A stretch of 64,000 nt of DNA from Diadophis punctatus similis (Eukaryota; Chordata; Lepidosauria; Squamata; Dipsadidae), in the NCBI GenBank assembly GCA_023053685.1, contig JALIGW010000010.1, positions 10,573,919 to 10,637,918 of the forward strand, given 5' to 3'. The position numbers and the translations under genes were made by a program. Shown here piece by piece: positions 43,142 through 54,880 of this stretch; within the stretch, counting starts at the first letter, position 1, and each line of letters starts with the position of its first letter. The notes under the pieces were generated by a model that did not search any database, was not told the DNA's origin, and saw only the letters and a list, made by a program, of their open reading frames with translations.

Positions 43142-43587
43142 TGAGTGGAGCTTGAGGATCGCGCCTGGGACCTCGACGATCTTGTCATCCGCCTCTGTCT
43201 CTGCTGCCTCTGGAGTCTGTTACTCTGGGCTGGTACTGGACAGAAGCTGGAAACTGTTGAAGACAATCCCTAAATACATGTCCCACACGATTGCAGATAT
43301 AGCATCTTGGCATCATTGGAACGTAGGCTCTTCCTCGGAAAACACGCCTCACTGGAGCTCTTGATGCGGGTGGTCCTCTCAAATGTGGAGTGGCACGCAT
43401 GAAAGCTTCTTCTTCTGTTAAAATTCTGCAAACGTGATCCACTGTGCGTTGAGCAATTGGCACTTGATTAATCTTTGTGATGGCATCTTTCCATTCATAA
43501 TTTAATGAATTGATGATAATGCTGATCATTTGAAAATCATCAATGTTGTAGCCTCTTTCACCCAAGTCTTTCCTCATTCCTTTCATT
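43142..43587 (-). pseudogene. Copia gag, C-terminal part with zinc knuckle
   Basis: Contains DDFQMISIIINSLNYEWKD, like the end of copia Gag, and a CX2CX4HX4C knuckle CYICNRVGHVFRDC (about 43254-43295). It is separated from the preceding gag part by a short L2 tail. Confidence 0.85.
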
Positions 43588-43648
43588 TTAGTTAATTTAA
43601 TTTAATTTTAATAGATTTGTATGTCGCCCAACTCCCGAGGGACTCTGC
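43588..43648 (-). mobile_element. Short L2 3' tail in copia gag
   Basis: On the minus strand it reads CTCGGGAGTTGGGCGACATA then an (AAATT)n tail, the L2 3' signature; about 60 bp, extremely 5'-truncated. It breaks the gag frame. Confidence 0.75.
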
Positions 43649-44130
43649 TCTCCAATATATTCACCAGGCTTTAATTTTGAGGCATGGAACTCAGACAAGA
43701 GTAAACATGTTGATTCCATCGAAACAGGCCGGTAGCATGTTTCCAACTGAGCCCAAATTTGTTGGGCAGCTGCATCAGGTGGAAATGTAATCTGCATTTT
43801 TCTGCCAGCAGATGGTGCTGCAGCATTAGTGTCAGGCAGTACATAGAAATTCTCTTCCTCTCTTTCATGTGACATAGGAAGTGACGTGTTTGCAGCCCTT
43901 TCATGCAACACCTCCTCTTGAGGGTGTGGCTGTACCCTCGAGGAAGAAGGAGCCAAAATGGAGTCTGGCATTTGAAACAAAGGACTAGAGCCACGCCCAT
44001 CTGTTTGCAGCTTAGAATAAAACATTTTGGCTTTCTGCACCTGAGTTTCCATAAATGTAATCTGAGCATAATAACTTTTAATTGCTGCATCAAGAGCAGT
44101 TACTTCAGGAGTTAATGGAACATAGGGCAT
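43649..44130 (-). pseudogene. Copia gag, middle part
   Basis: An open minus-strand frame ending in ...LLSEFHASKLKPGEYIGEQ at the L2 tail, preceded by QIWAQLETCY, which resembles copia Gag repeats. It continues from the part at 44204-44251 and 50618-51002 once the insertions are discounted. Confidence 0.75.
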
Positions 44131-44132
44131 TT

Positions 44133-44196
44133 ATTTATTTATTATTTATTTATTTGGCTTTCTTATATGCCGCCCAACTCCCGAAGGACTCAGGGC
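44133..44196 (-). mobile_element. Short L2 3' tail, TSD GGCATTT
   Basis: Minus strand: CCGCCCTGAGTCCTTCGGGA, then AAATAAAT repeats. Flanked by GGCATTT at 44126-44132 and 44197-44203. Confidence 0.78.
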
Positions 44197-44251
44197 GGCA
44201 TTTGCTTTCTTTCTCTGAAAAGCTCATCTTTTTCTCTCTGAGAATTTCAGC

Positions 44252-44832
44252 TGTAGGAAGTTAGCACCCACCACTCTCCTAGAAAAATGAAAAAATCTTA
44301 GGAAATATTAAAAGGCAGAATATATTCTATAGAATATCCCTGGAAACATGCTTTTAAGCAGACAAAAGACTCCTCTTAGAAACCCCCACCCTTTGCCAAT
44401 GGGCCATTAAGGACTGGGCCCAGCTCACATATTCCTCTCACCTGGCCTGGAAGTCTTCTGCATAACAGAACCACAATAGGATTTGCCCAAGGCCCTTTCA
44501 TTCAGCCAAAGCTGGGAAAGACAAAAGCCTATAGAGTTGCCACTGCATGGCCTTCTGGGAGCCTGACCACCAATCAGTTGCATTATATAAAACAAGGAAC
44601 AGGAAACTAAGAGGTGGGACCCAACAGAGTGTATAAAACAAGGAACTCAGCATCTCTTCTGCCTTTTTCTCTTCACCCACATCTGGAAACATGTGATCTA
44701 CCTTTTCTGTACAGGGGCTCATGCCATGTGCTCCTGTCCACCATATTAAAACCTTCTTTCCAAGCAACTTCCATGAATCCAGTGTCTTTTTCCCCACTTG
44801 GAAATGAACCCAGAAGGATATTCCTTACAACA
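44252..44832 (+). repeat. ERV-B 5' LTR
   Basis: TGTAGGAAG...CAACA. Two TATA-box-like TATAAAAC motifs are at about 44586 and 44632; ATTAAA at about 44744 may be the polyadenylation signal. Confidence 0.92.
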
Positions 44833-44835
44833 ATT

Positions 44836-44854
44836 TGGCACCCCAGATGGGACT
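44836..44854 (+). promoter_or_regulatory. ERV-B primer-binding site
   Basis: TGGCACCCCAGATGGGACT, three bases after the LTR. It is partly like an arginine tRNA end, but the match is imperfect. Confidence 0.65.
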
Positions 44855-45289
44855 CCAAGCTAACCTCTCCAACGATCCTGGCCTAAATAAATTTATTTGA
44901 CCTGGGCCATTGGAAATTAGGTTTTAAAGGGGTTTTGAGTTTCAATTCAAAAGCTGCTTGGAAAGAAGGTGAGTACCTACCTCTAAATTTTACTTTAAAC
45001 CATAGAAAACTGGGAAATGTGTGTTTGCATGTGTGTATGTGTGTGTGGGGGGGTAATTTTTGCTTTTTTATTTTACTTTATGGCATATGAAAATTCCAAT
45101 TTCAATTGAATAGTGTGTTGTCTGGGTACAAATCATTTTAGGAAATAATAATCATGCTATTTGTTTAACCAAGTTAATGTATCTTCCTAAATCCTTTGAT
45201 ATTTCCTCCCCCCCTTCTCCCCCCCAGCCCTGTTTTGTCTGCTAGCCATTGCAGGATATTCATTTTATGGTGGTTACTTTTCCACTTCT

Positions 45290-46330
45290 CCAAATCTGTT
45301 TTAATTTGTTGCACCAATTTATAATAGTTATCTATATTTTTGGTTTTCCTTACCTAAGTGTAGGATTTTACTTTTCTTTGCATTGAATTTCATTTTGTTA
45401 GATAGGGCTCAGAGTTTAGTTGTTTTTTCTTTCTTTTTGAAGATGGGAACCACATTAGCTTTTTCCCAGTTCTCAGGTAGTTCCCATGACCCAAGATTTT
45501 TTTAAAGATGTGGTGCAGTGGTTCTGAGATTTCATTTACCAGCTCCTTTAGGACTCTGGGACCTGGTGTTCTCTTACTGTTTTTGCTTATTTTAACTTTA
45601 GTTTACAGTCTGTTTTATTTTTCCTTTCCAGTTATATTTCTGGTTAGTTGGGCTGCATTTCTTTTTGCAAGAAGACTGATGCAAAGAATGAGTTAAGCAA
45701 CTCATGGCTTTCTCTGTGTTGCCTTCTCTCCTTAGTGGTCCAACTGTTTCCTTGATTTTTTTCTTGTTATTTATCTATTGGAAGAATCTTTTATATTATC
45801 TTTCACTTTTGTTGCAAGTCTTTGTTCATTCAAGGCCTTTGTTTCCTGATTTTTCTTTACAGATTCTTGCTATCTGCTGATATTCTGCCTTAGTTATGTG
45901 TCCCTCTTTCCATTTTTTTGTATCTGTCCTTCATTCATTCAATTTGTCAGTGAGGTCTTTGTGCAGCCACGCTGGTTTCTTGGATTTCTGGGTTTTTTTT
46001 CTGATTGGTATTGTGCAATTGGCTTTTATAATCAAGTTTTTCAGAGTTTACCAAGCTTCTTGAGTTGCTTTTCCCTTTAGGACTTTCATCCAAGGAATCT
46101 TTCTCAAGTTTCTCTGAGTTTATTAAGGTCAGCTCTTAAAATCTAAGACTTTAGTGTGTTCAATTGTTTGTTATGTTAATGATGCAGTTTCAAATCCTTC
46201 TACAACTTCTTCTTTGTTTGTAAGTATTAAGTCAAGTATGGACTTAATTATCTCCTCTAGTTCTCTTCTCTACCTTTTGGACAACAAAATTGTCAGCAAG
46301 GTTGGTTATTAACCTATTTTATTTCTCACT
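45290..46330 (-). mobile_element. Decayed antisense CR1 fragment inside ERV-B
   Basis: The minus strand, with many frame changes, gives CR1 blocks: KPAWLHKDLTDKLNE, later a WELPENWEKANVVPIFKK block (about 45420-45490), then a jump to KMKFNAKKSKILHLGKENQK (about 45330-45400), implying an internal deletion. Confidence 0.7.
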
Positions 46331-46529
46331 TGGTGCAAAATTAGTTTTCAAGTTTCCATGCATTTAATTTCTGTGTCTGCCATAATATTTATATTTAGCA
46401 CTTCCAGTATCAAAATGAATAGCATCCTTTTCTTGTGCCTTTTTTATGTATTTAAAATCATTCTCATTTTGTTTTTAATCTGTCTCTTAGAAAAAGTTTA
46501 AGAGATCTGAATGTATAAATTCATTTAGG

Positions 46530-47040
46530 AACCTTTTAGTTTGATGCCATTATTGAAGTATATATTTTATAGTCAGCATTCAGTGAAGAGATGGGCCTAT
46601 AGTTTTATCTGCATTAAATCTGAATCTTCTTTTGGAATCAAAGTAATATTTGCTTCCATTCATGAATTTGGTACCTTTGCATCAATCAATACTTCATTAT
46701 GTAAAATCTTTGTAAAATTCTGCCACTGGCCCACCTGGTCCAGGTGTTTGGTTGTTCTCTTGATCTGCTTCTGATAATTCCATCATTGATATGCATTCAT
46801 TTAATATAGTTTTTTTTTTACCTTTTCTGGTACTCTAGGCAATTCCATTTTTTTAAAAAAAATATTCTTTAATTTTATTTTCTGAAACTTCTTGCTCATA
46901 CAGCTTTTCATAATATTGAATTATTTTTGTTTATCCTCATTTGGTAGTATAGAGTTTCTTTCTCATCTACCAGCCTATGTGTCAATGTCTTCTCTTTCTC
47001 TGTTTGATTTGTGTAAGTTCTGTTTAGCGTTTACAGAGCA
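46530..47040 (-). mobile_element. Decayed antisense L1 RT fragment inside ERV-B
   Basis: The minus strand gives PGPGGPVAEFYKDF (about 46710-46750) and a following block like the L1 RT region before ISLLN, in broken frames. 47041-47480 is AT-rich and unassigned. Confidence 0.6.
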
Positions 47041-47781
47041 CAGGACCTTCTGTTAGGGAAGGAGGAAGAATGTTTGTGTGTGTGTGTGATTGAAGGGTGG
47101 GAAAGCAAATTTTGTTGTTGTTGTTGTTGTTTTTTAAAAAATAATTTTTATTTGGTATATAAACGTTAAAAATGACAAACATACATTAAACACGACACTA
47201 CATGTACTCACATGTACATATATACATATAAACTTTTACGGTAAACGTCTTGACCTTGTCCTTTCATTTATATATTTCTATACAACTATATCTATCTATA
47301 TAATATTTCTCTTCTCATTTTTTGTCTACTTATAAGTTATTTATAAATTAATGAATACATACATATATTTATAATGCTTATACTTATCTATTATTCTATC
47401 AGTTGGTAGGTTATCAATTATAACTTATCTATCTGTCTAAACATTTCTATGATTCTTTTTTTCTGTTTCTTTTTTCTAGCCATTTATAGAAGAGGTTCCA
47501 AGTTGTTGTTTTTATGTGCACATCCCAAAAGCAAACCCCAGAATTTTTCAGTTCTAAAATGTGAAGCCCGTGAAAGTGGAGGTCCTAGTACTAGTCGCAC
47601 AGGGGCGGCTACGTCCTCGCAGATCCCCTTTTTGGATCTGATAAACCTAAGGAGATTCCCTACAGGAAGGGGGCCTTACTTCTATGAGGGAATCGGAAGT
47701 CCTTCCCAGAGTTTTTTTAGCCTCTGAAACTGTTGAGCGTGCCACTAGCTAAGCCAAAGTGAACCTTACATTTAAAGGATC

Positions 47782-47967
47782 ATGGGAAGCTCTAGTTCGA
47801 GGGTGGCGGGAACCCCTGTGAGGGCTTGGAACCTGGGACACCAGGAATATGTCTGTATGACAGGAATGTGCAAAAGTAAAGCAGAGAAATTGTGTAGGAA
47901 ATGGGCTTTGCTGAGGGATGACACAGAAAAAACAAAACAGCCAATTTGGCTAAATAAAGGTACTTAA
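47782..47967 (+). pseudogene. ERV-B gag matrix-like remnant
   Basis: A 61-codon frame beginning MGSSSSRVAG, a myristoylation-type start, with a WALLRDDTEKTKQPIW stretch. It lies where gag should start, about 3 kb after the primer-binding site. No capsid or nucleocapsid follows; 47968-50026 has no recognisable retroviral domain. Assignment rests on position and the N-terminal motif only. Confidence 0.4.
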
Positions 47968-50026
47968 GAAAACAGAAAAGGAAAAATGTTGAGGTTTTTG
48001 TTTGTCTCTCTCTCTCTCTCTTCTTTTCTCTCTCTTATATGTAACCACGTGGTTTGTTTGTTAAGATTTGTGCCTTCCCTAATTTAACTGAGATTTATGG
48101 CAGGAAGGACTTGTGTGTGTCCTGTCATCCTCTTTGTCCCTGTTTTTGTGTCTGTGTATGTCTTTGTCTTGTCTTGTGCACACTCGAGGTAATTGCAACT
48201 GTAAAATGTCTCTGTTTCCTAGAGATATGAATTTCAAATTGTTAGAAAAAAATTAAAAGCACTGAAAAGAAAGGAAAATGTCTTTGCCCAGTTAGGTCTG
48301 GCCAACCTAGTCTGGGACAAGGAACAGAGTTCAATTTTCCTATTCCTCTCTATGTTTTTAAGAACAGCCCAAATTTAAGGGACAATGTTTTAAGTTAATT
48401 TACAGGAAAATTTCATTCTTACATTTACTGTATGTACATGCAAACAGTTTTAATATTGCTCTTCTGTGATGTTTAATGGATGCCAATTCTCTGCTGAGAT
48501 GGAAATGTCTGTTCATTTTTTTTCTGGTGATGTCTCCATTTTGTTATAATTGATTTAACTGCGATACTGATGTGTTGTTTGTTTTCCTCAAACCCTGCCT
48601 GCAAGCTATCTACCCCCCCCCCCAAATCTCTAATCCTTTTACAATGCCTTTCGTGGTAGAATTACCAGCAAAAGGGGGAAGGGACCCTGTTCTTATGTCT
48701 TTCAGCCCTGCACACATGATCCTGAAGCCTATGGAAGCAGAGCAAATGGGCTCAGATACTGCCTCCAGTAGAGACATTACATCCATTTGAGCCAGAATTG
48801 GGTTTGAATCTAGTCCTTCAGTCATCACAGCAACCAGAGTGGAGCAGATCTTTCCAAGCCTGACTGACCAGCCTTACCACCAAACCTAAGGCCACCCAGC
48901 AGACATGAATGAAAGGACCCTGAGATGGACAAATAAAGACCAAAAGTCTATTTCAATCCCCAGAAGACAGCTGAAAAGACTAGGGGGGAGGGGGGAAATT
49001 CATTGTAAAGTTTTTCTTTCTTTCTTTGCTTCAGTCACAGAAATTCATTGTAAAGTTTTTTCCTTTTTTTCTTTCTTTCCTTGCTTCATTCACTGAAATT
49101 CATTGTAAAGTTTCTTTTTCTTGTCTCATCTATATTGTAATCAGTTTAATGTACTCATGTAAGAATTGTATTGGGAGTGGTTGCCACAGCGAGTTCTGTA
49201 CACTTTAGATTTCTGTCTAGTGGGAGGGAAATTTGTAGCTGCATACACAAACACACAGAGACACGCCATTCAGAATTAGACTGAGGTTATCCTTTTTTCA
49301 CCTACCTCCACCCAAAGCTGCTTTTAGCTTGCTGTTTTTGTTGTTGTTGTTGTTTTGATTCCTGCTTTGTGGCATTAAAGCCCAGGCAGCCATATCTCCC
49401 TGCTAATTCCATGGGGGAAGGGGACAGGTCCCCTCAGGCAATTTCCCCACTTGAAGAGCTAGCAGAAAGGATCTTCAAAACCCAAGCCCTGACTGCTGCC
49501 CAGTAAAGCAGGGTATGTTGCACTGGTGGTCTCAGGAGTAGGAGTCCCAGGGCTCATTCTATTTTTTTTTAAAAAAGGAAAAGCCTGGATTGCACACTGG
49601 CTAACCTCAATTTGGACTCACAAATCCTAGATGCACTAAAGTAAGAGCTAGGGCAGGTTCAAGAACCATCCCTTGGAAATGGGCAGCCTGTGATTTCAAG
49701 GTAAACCATGGCTGTGGGAATATTGTGGGGCCTGTGCTTGCTTGAAGCCTGTCTGGGAGCTCACAGAAAGTGTTATCAAACATCTGAACATAATTGGCAT
49801 GGAAAATTGGATACTGTAAATTTATTTCCAGAACTTTTGCCCTGGCCATTGACCATCATGGTAGAAACTCTCCTTTTGGGAGCCACTGAAGGAATCCTTA
49901 TGCTGCCTCTTTCAACTGCCTCTTTCAACGTCTTCCCCTCTGCATCAGAGAAAATTAAAAGCACCCAAAATCTCCCTGACCTGATCAATTTGAAGCTTGT
50001 GTCAAAACATGTGTCTCACATGTTTT

Positions 50027-50044
50027 GAAAAAAAAATGAGGGAT
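50027..50044 (+). promoter_or_regulatory. ERV-B polypurine tract
   Basis: GAAAAAAAAATGAGGGAT directly before the 3' LTR. Confidence 0.8.
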
Positions 50045-50617
50045 TGTAGGAAGTTAGCACCCACCCCTCTCCTAGAAAAATGAAAAAATCCTAGGAAATA
50101 TTAAAAGGCAGAATATATTCTATAGAATATCCCTGGAAACATGCTTTTAAGCAGACAAAAGACTCCTCTTAGAAACCCCCACCCTTTGCCAATGGGCCAT
50201 TAAGGACTGGGCCCAGCTCACATATTCCTCTCACCTGGCCTGGAAATCTTCTGCATAACAGAACCACAATAGAATTTGCCCAAGGCCCTTTCATTCAGCC
50301 AAAGCTGGGAAAGACAAAAGCCTATAGAGTTGCCACTGCATGGCCTTCTGGGAGCCTGACCACCAATCAGTTGCATTATATAAAACAAGGAACAGGAAAC
50401 TAAGAGGTGGGACCCAACAGAGTGTATAAAACAAGGAACTCAGCATCTCTTCTGCCTTTTTCTCTTCACCCACATCTGGAAACATGTGATCTACCTTTTC
50501 TGTACAGGGGCTCATGCCATGTGCTCCATATTAAAACCTTCTTTCCAAGCAACTTCCATGAATCCAGTGTCTTTTTCCCCACTTGGAAATGAACCCAGAA
50601 GGATATTCCTTACAACA
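50045..50617 (+). repeat. ERV-B 3' LTR
   Basis: Nearly identical to the 5' LTR; lacks eight bases present at about 44733-44740 of the 5' copy. Confidence 0.92.
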
Positions 50618-51002
50618 CAGCTCTGTCTCTCTCTTTGAGAAAATCATCGATCTCTCTTTCTATATGAGGAAACTGCTCAGGCATTTGTGGACCTTTTGGT
50701 CTGGCACCCAGCCTTTCAAATTCTGGGGCTTCTGTATAACATTCCTCTGAAATTAATTTGGTGCTTGGGAAAACATTTTCACTGACCTCAGTCAAAGGTT
50801 CCTCCAAAACACGTCCTCCCACTATGCCCTCAATGCCGTCCTCAGGTCTGCTCACAGAAGTGGTCAGCGATTGAAGAACGGAGAATCTATTTGCCTGCAG
50901 TTTCTCATTGTCAGAGAGTGAAAGTAAATCGTCCACGGACAGTGCTCTGTTTGGCTTTGCCCTGCTCGGCTGCGTGTTTTTCTTTCTTTTTCTTGCTGGC
51001 AT
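50618..51002 (-). pseudogene. Copia gag, N-terminal part
   Basis: The minus-strand ATG at 51002 opens MPARKRKKNTQPSRAKPNRA, a basic N-terminus, followed by a long acidic/helical region ending FLKERDRA at the ERV-B insertion point. The frame leads on into 44251-44204. It precedes the other gag pieces and lies just inside the 5' LTR, so I assign it to Gag by position. Confidence 0.65.
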
Positions 51003-51167
51003 GTTTAATTAGCTTTCCTCAGTGCTAATAAATCTGCCTTAAAAAACTAAATGCTTATCAGTTTGTCAGGGAAAAACATAAATCAAGCCAGCCGCAGCTA
51101 CCATGTCAAGGCTTGCTAAGCCTTCTCCCCCCGTGGGGAGATTGCAATTAAGCAATTCAGAGGTGAA

Positions 51168-51452
51168 TGGATTGTGTCTTCCCATGGCATGAAATAAAAC
51201 CAATAAGATATAGTTTCTAGGTAAATAAATTTATTTATAAAAGTATAAAAGTATAAAAATAAAGGATTACATCCTCACCAGTAAAACATACGTCCATCCA
51301 GATGAAATGAAAGTAAGCAAGGGAAGAACAAAAGAACAGAAAACTACACATGCTCAGTAAATCAATCACAAGACACTTAAAGATAATGAGTCTCAGGTTA
51401 CAAATACACAGAGTGGAAGCTCATCTGAGGAACCAGAAAAAACGTAGTGACA
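51168..51452 (-). repeat. Copia 5' LTR
   Basis: 285 bp, TG...CA on the minus strand, matching 38991-39287. AATAAA-like motifs lie in the AT-rich central part. Confidence 0.88.
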
Positions 51453-52053
51453 AGCAGCACCAGACGAGCTGAGGAACTGTGGGGAGCTTCCCGTGTGTTG
51501 CACCCCTTCCCAGCCTTCGCCTGTGCCTCCACGCCACCAGCATCTCTCAAAGCTGCCACCGTTGTAGCAAGTAAGTAAGCTGGGCGCCTGAAAATGGATG
51601 CTTGGCTTTACCTTCTGCCTGCAGGGGCATGGCCATTCACTCACGCTGCCCAGTGATTGTAGGCAGAGAAAGTCACCCCTGCCACCAAGGAGCCTCCGAG
51701 TGCACCTCGTCCAAGAGAGATCTTTTGTTGCAGGGAACGGAGACCATACCTGTCATTTGGGGGGGTGGAGAAAGGTAGAGGAGGGTAGGAAAGAAGCAGC
51801 CTCTTCAGATGCTGGGAAACAGAAGGGAGGGGGAAAAACCCTCCTAGGCTAGATAATTTGCTTCCGAATATGTGAATGGGGTTACAAGCATGTGGGGTGC
51901 TTAATGCGGGCATGCAAGAGGTCACGCTTCATTGCATGTGTCTCTTAATGGGTGCTTTTGGGATTCCCCTCTGCCACCCACCCTGGTTTGGGGTTAAGAA
52001 CCAATTCCAACTAGTGGCTCTTGCCTTTGGAAAGTAACACACACAATATCAGA
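51453..52053. other. Unassigned interval
   Basis: No DIRS-B continuation is seen here, although copia starts at the DIRS-B break. The GC-rich first part resembles other squamate repeats only loosely. Confidence 0.45.
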
Positions 52054-52148
52054 AGGAAGGAAGGAAGGAAGGAAGGAAGGAAGGAAGGAAGGAAGGAAGG
52101 AAGGAAGGAAGGAAGGAAGGAAAGAAAAAGAAAGAAAGAGAGAAAGAA

Positions 52149-52183
<35 letters not shown>

Positions 52184-52282
52184 GAAAGTGAAAGAGAAAG
52201 AGAAAGAGAAAGGAAGGAAGGAAGGGAGAGAGGGAGGGAGAGGGGGACAAGAAAGAAAGAAAGAAAGAGAGAGAAAAAAGAA

Positions 52283-52315
<33 letters not shown>

Positions 52316-52345
52316 AAGAGAAACAAAGAAAGAGGAAGGAAGGGG
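52054..52345. repeat. (GAAG)n / (GAAA)n purine microsatellite
   Basis: Pure (AAGG)n to about 52121, then GAAA/GAGA mixtures. One strand is almost entirely purine for nearly 300 bases. Frames within it are artefacts. Confidence 0.95.
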
Positions 52346-52499
52346 GGGAGAGAGAAAACTCTGTGCTATTATTTTTAATTGTTCCATTATTTATCATGTG
52401 TTAATATTTTACACTGTCCCTCCACCTAGAGTGATTTTACTGCCTTTCTTTTGCCCAGGGCTACCACATATTTTTCAGGGATTTACGTGCAAAATAAAT

Positions 52500-53505
52500 A
52501 AATTTTGTTTCTGAACATAACCACCATGTATGATAAAAGGTGCCTTGCTTTTGTTCACATTTCCAACAATTCGGTTCTAAATTTGGGTAAATCTTTGCTA
52601 GTCTAGACGGTGCCATATACCATTGGTAAAAACATTTTGTACTGGTTTGCCAATTGAGTTATTTTATAATTTCTATTCCAGGTTTTCTCCCAATCTTCCA
52701 TTTCAATACTATGTCCAATGTTTTTTGCCCAGGCTATCATAACTCCCTTCACTATATCTTCAGCTCTATCAAATTCTAATAAGTAATTATAATTTTTTGT
52801 TATTAATTTTTCATCTGGGCCTGTCAGTATTTTATCTAATTGTTGCGGGACCACCTCAAATCCATACTCCTCTTTATCTTTTTTATATCGGGATTGGAGT
52901 TGCAAATATGGCCACCAATCTATAATTATACCCTGGTCTTCCATTTCTTGTCTGCTTTTTAAATTTCCTTGTCTATCTAAAAGTTCCTCATACTTAACCA
53001 TTTTATTTATATCCAAGGTGTTCGGGTGGATCATCACTTCCATCCTAGGGACTTTCATATAATGCCTTCTTTTGATCTCTTGCCACACTTGCATCAAAGC
53101 TTCTCTTATTTTATGTCTAACAAAATATGTATGCAATTTATTCCCTTTATCCCATAGAAAGGCATGCCAATCATTTTGTAGATTGTGTCCCTCTAGTTAA
53201 GTATTCTTCTATTTCTCAAGTTGATCCACTCTTTGACCCATACTAAAATTGCTGCTTTATAGTAAAGTCACCAGTCAGGGAGCCCTGCCCCACCCCTGCT
53301 TCTATTGTCCTGAAGATCTGTTAATTTTATTCTTGCTTTTTTGCCTGCCCATATAAACTTTATTGTAATTTTATTCAAATCCATGAAATTTTTTAAATCT
53401 AATTTTATGGGTATAATTTGGAAAAGATAGAGCAACCCATCAAATCGAGTAGGTCTGTTATACCTAGGAGTTGTTAGACAGTATTCTGGAATTGCCTGGC
53501 TGGGA
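52500..53505 (-). pseudogene. L1 ORF2 C-terminal fragment (antisense)
   Basis: The minus-strand frame 52603-53136 includes VMIAWAKNIGHSIEMEDWEK and WNRNYKITQLANQYKMF, the conserved C-terminal part of vertebrate L1 ORF2 protein. After a frameshift at about 52610 a CWKC plus later H and WWLC knuckle-like block follows (about 52520-52570). The upstream part to 53505 is more decayed. No L1 3' end or TSD could be placed. Confidence 0.82.
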
Positions 53506-53506
53506 T

Positions 53507-53511
<5 letters not shown>

Positions 53512-53592
<81 letters not shown>
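53512..53592. repeat. (GT)40 microsatellite
   Basis: Uninterrupted TG/GT dinucleotides. Confidence 0.97.
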
Positions 53593-53596
<4 letters not shown>

Positions 53597-53689
53597 AATG
53601 TGACTGGTCAAATACTGTTTTGAATATAAACCTTCACCAACTTCCAATGAGGATTGGTGAGTTAAGATATTTACATAATAAGCAGATGT

Positions 53690-53845
53690 CTATGGATATT
53701 CTCAGTCATCCAGGTCATGGTTGTACCAAAGGTGCTTTTTCAAGAGGCAACTGGACATTCTGGGTTTTTTTAAAAAAATGTTTCACTTCTCATTCAGAGC
53801 TGAAGAAGCTTCTTGGATGAGAAGCGAAATGTTTTCAAAGAAAAA
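53690..53845 (+). mobile_element. Possible Penelope-like or other widespread repeat fragment
   Basis: Contains AGCTGAAGAAGCTTCTTGGA followed by TGAGAAGCGAAATG, a block I associate with a dispersed vertebrate repeat, possibly Penelope-like. CTTCTCAT (53779-53786) and ATGAGAAG can pair around GAAGCTTC. Family assignment is weak. 53846-54795 is AT-rich with nothing recognisable. Confidence 0.3.
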
Positions 53846-54795
53846 CCTATATACCAATGTAAGAAAGTTACATAAAACAGGAAACAAACTCCACATCCAC
53901 TGGCAAAAAAAATGATGCTACCTAGTTGGATAAAGAAAAATATGCAAAAAACAGCCAAACGTGGAGAGCAGCAAAGGACTCCAAAGTTATAAATGACCCA
54001 AGGGATCAGACACACTTGGAATAATGGAATAATAGGATTTTTGTTATAAGATTTTGAAAATAATTATATAAATAAACAGCACCTTCATGGGAATTAATTT
54101 GTTTAGTCAATTCTAAGTCAAAACATAAATATGTGACTGAAGCAGAAAGGGAAATGGGAAAAAAAGTGAAAAGTCTGTCTCATGTCTTTGGTCAGCATCA
54201 GTCCTTGCAAAATGATAGAATACATATGGCATTTGAAATACATCAGGAGATTTTTGAAGTCAAAAAGTTGCAGCTTCATACTCAACAAAGATGCATGCGT
54301 CTATGAAAAGGTTATGTCTAAAATATAGTAAAGAAAATGTGAAAGAATATATCTTGGAACATTTACAAGACAAAAGATGAAATAAATTTTGCCTGATGCT
54401 GAAACATTAGAACAAAAAATTTGCAGAAATACTGGAAAATATTAAAAAAAGAATAATTCACAGACGACAACTAACCAATGTGTTATTTAATTATTATGCT
54501 GTTGTTCAAGAATCCTGAAGTTCTTAAGCAACAAGACAAAATATTGATTTTATACAGTAGTTCTTTAATCAATTTAACCTGGTGAAATATGATATGTTCC
54601 ATTTCTCTCAATTCCAGCTATTATATCATTCCAAAACCTGATCTGAGTGACTGTTCAATTTGTGTGAGGCAATTGTGGAGGCCAAAGGAGTTGGGGTGGT
54701 AGATGGAGGAGCAGTCCATTCTATTGACTGTTGGTTCTTTTATCCGAAGACATTAGTTGGACAATATGCATCATATTATACAGTGTTTGTGACTT

Positions 54796-54880
54796 CCTTC
54801 CTTCCTTCCTTCCTTCCTTCCTTCCTTCCTTCCTTCCTTCCTTCCTTCCTTCCTTCCTTCCTTCCTTCCTTCCTTCCTTG
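54796..54880. repeat. (TTCC)n microsatellite
   Basis: About 21 pure tetranucleotide units. Repetitive FLPS-type frames across it are artefacts. Confidence 0.97.

Larger units (their letters stand above)
44252..50617 (+). mobile_element. ERV-B, young non-autonomous LTR element
   Basis: LTRs 44252-44832 (581 bp) and 50045-50617 (573 bp), 4-bp TSD CAGC (44248-44251 and 50618-50621), primer-binding site and polypurine tract. The internal 5.2 kb has no protease, RT, integrase or env. Coding is limited to a short matrix-like remnant at 47782. The LTRs differ at about four bases and one 8-bp gap, so insertion was recent, yet the interior holds decayed antisense CR1 and L1 pieces. The 4-bp TSD suggests a gamma-like (class I) helper. 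Confidence 0.87.
38991..51452 (-). mobile_element. Antisense Ty1/copia retrotransposon with nested insertions
   Basis: LTRs at 38991-39287 (3') and 51168-51452 (5') bracket gag, protease, integrase, RT and RNase H in the copia order, all on the minus strand. Insertions are hAT 40633-41151, L2 tails about 43588-43648 and 44133-44196, and ERV-B 44252-50617. Removing them leaves about 5.5 kb, a normal copia length. The flanks (CCAAC and AGCAG) do not form a TSD. Confidence 0.9.

Noticed and set aside
52011..52514. Frames rich in Lys/Glu or Phe/Leu/Ser
   Set aside because: Purine microsatellite artefacts.
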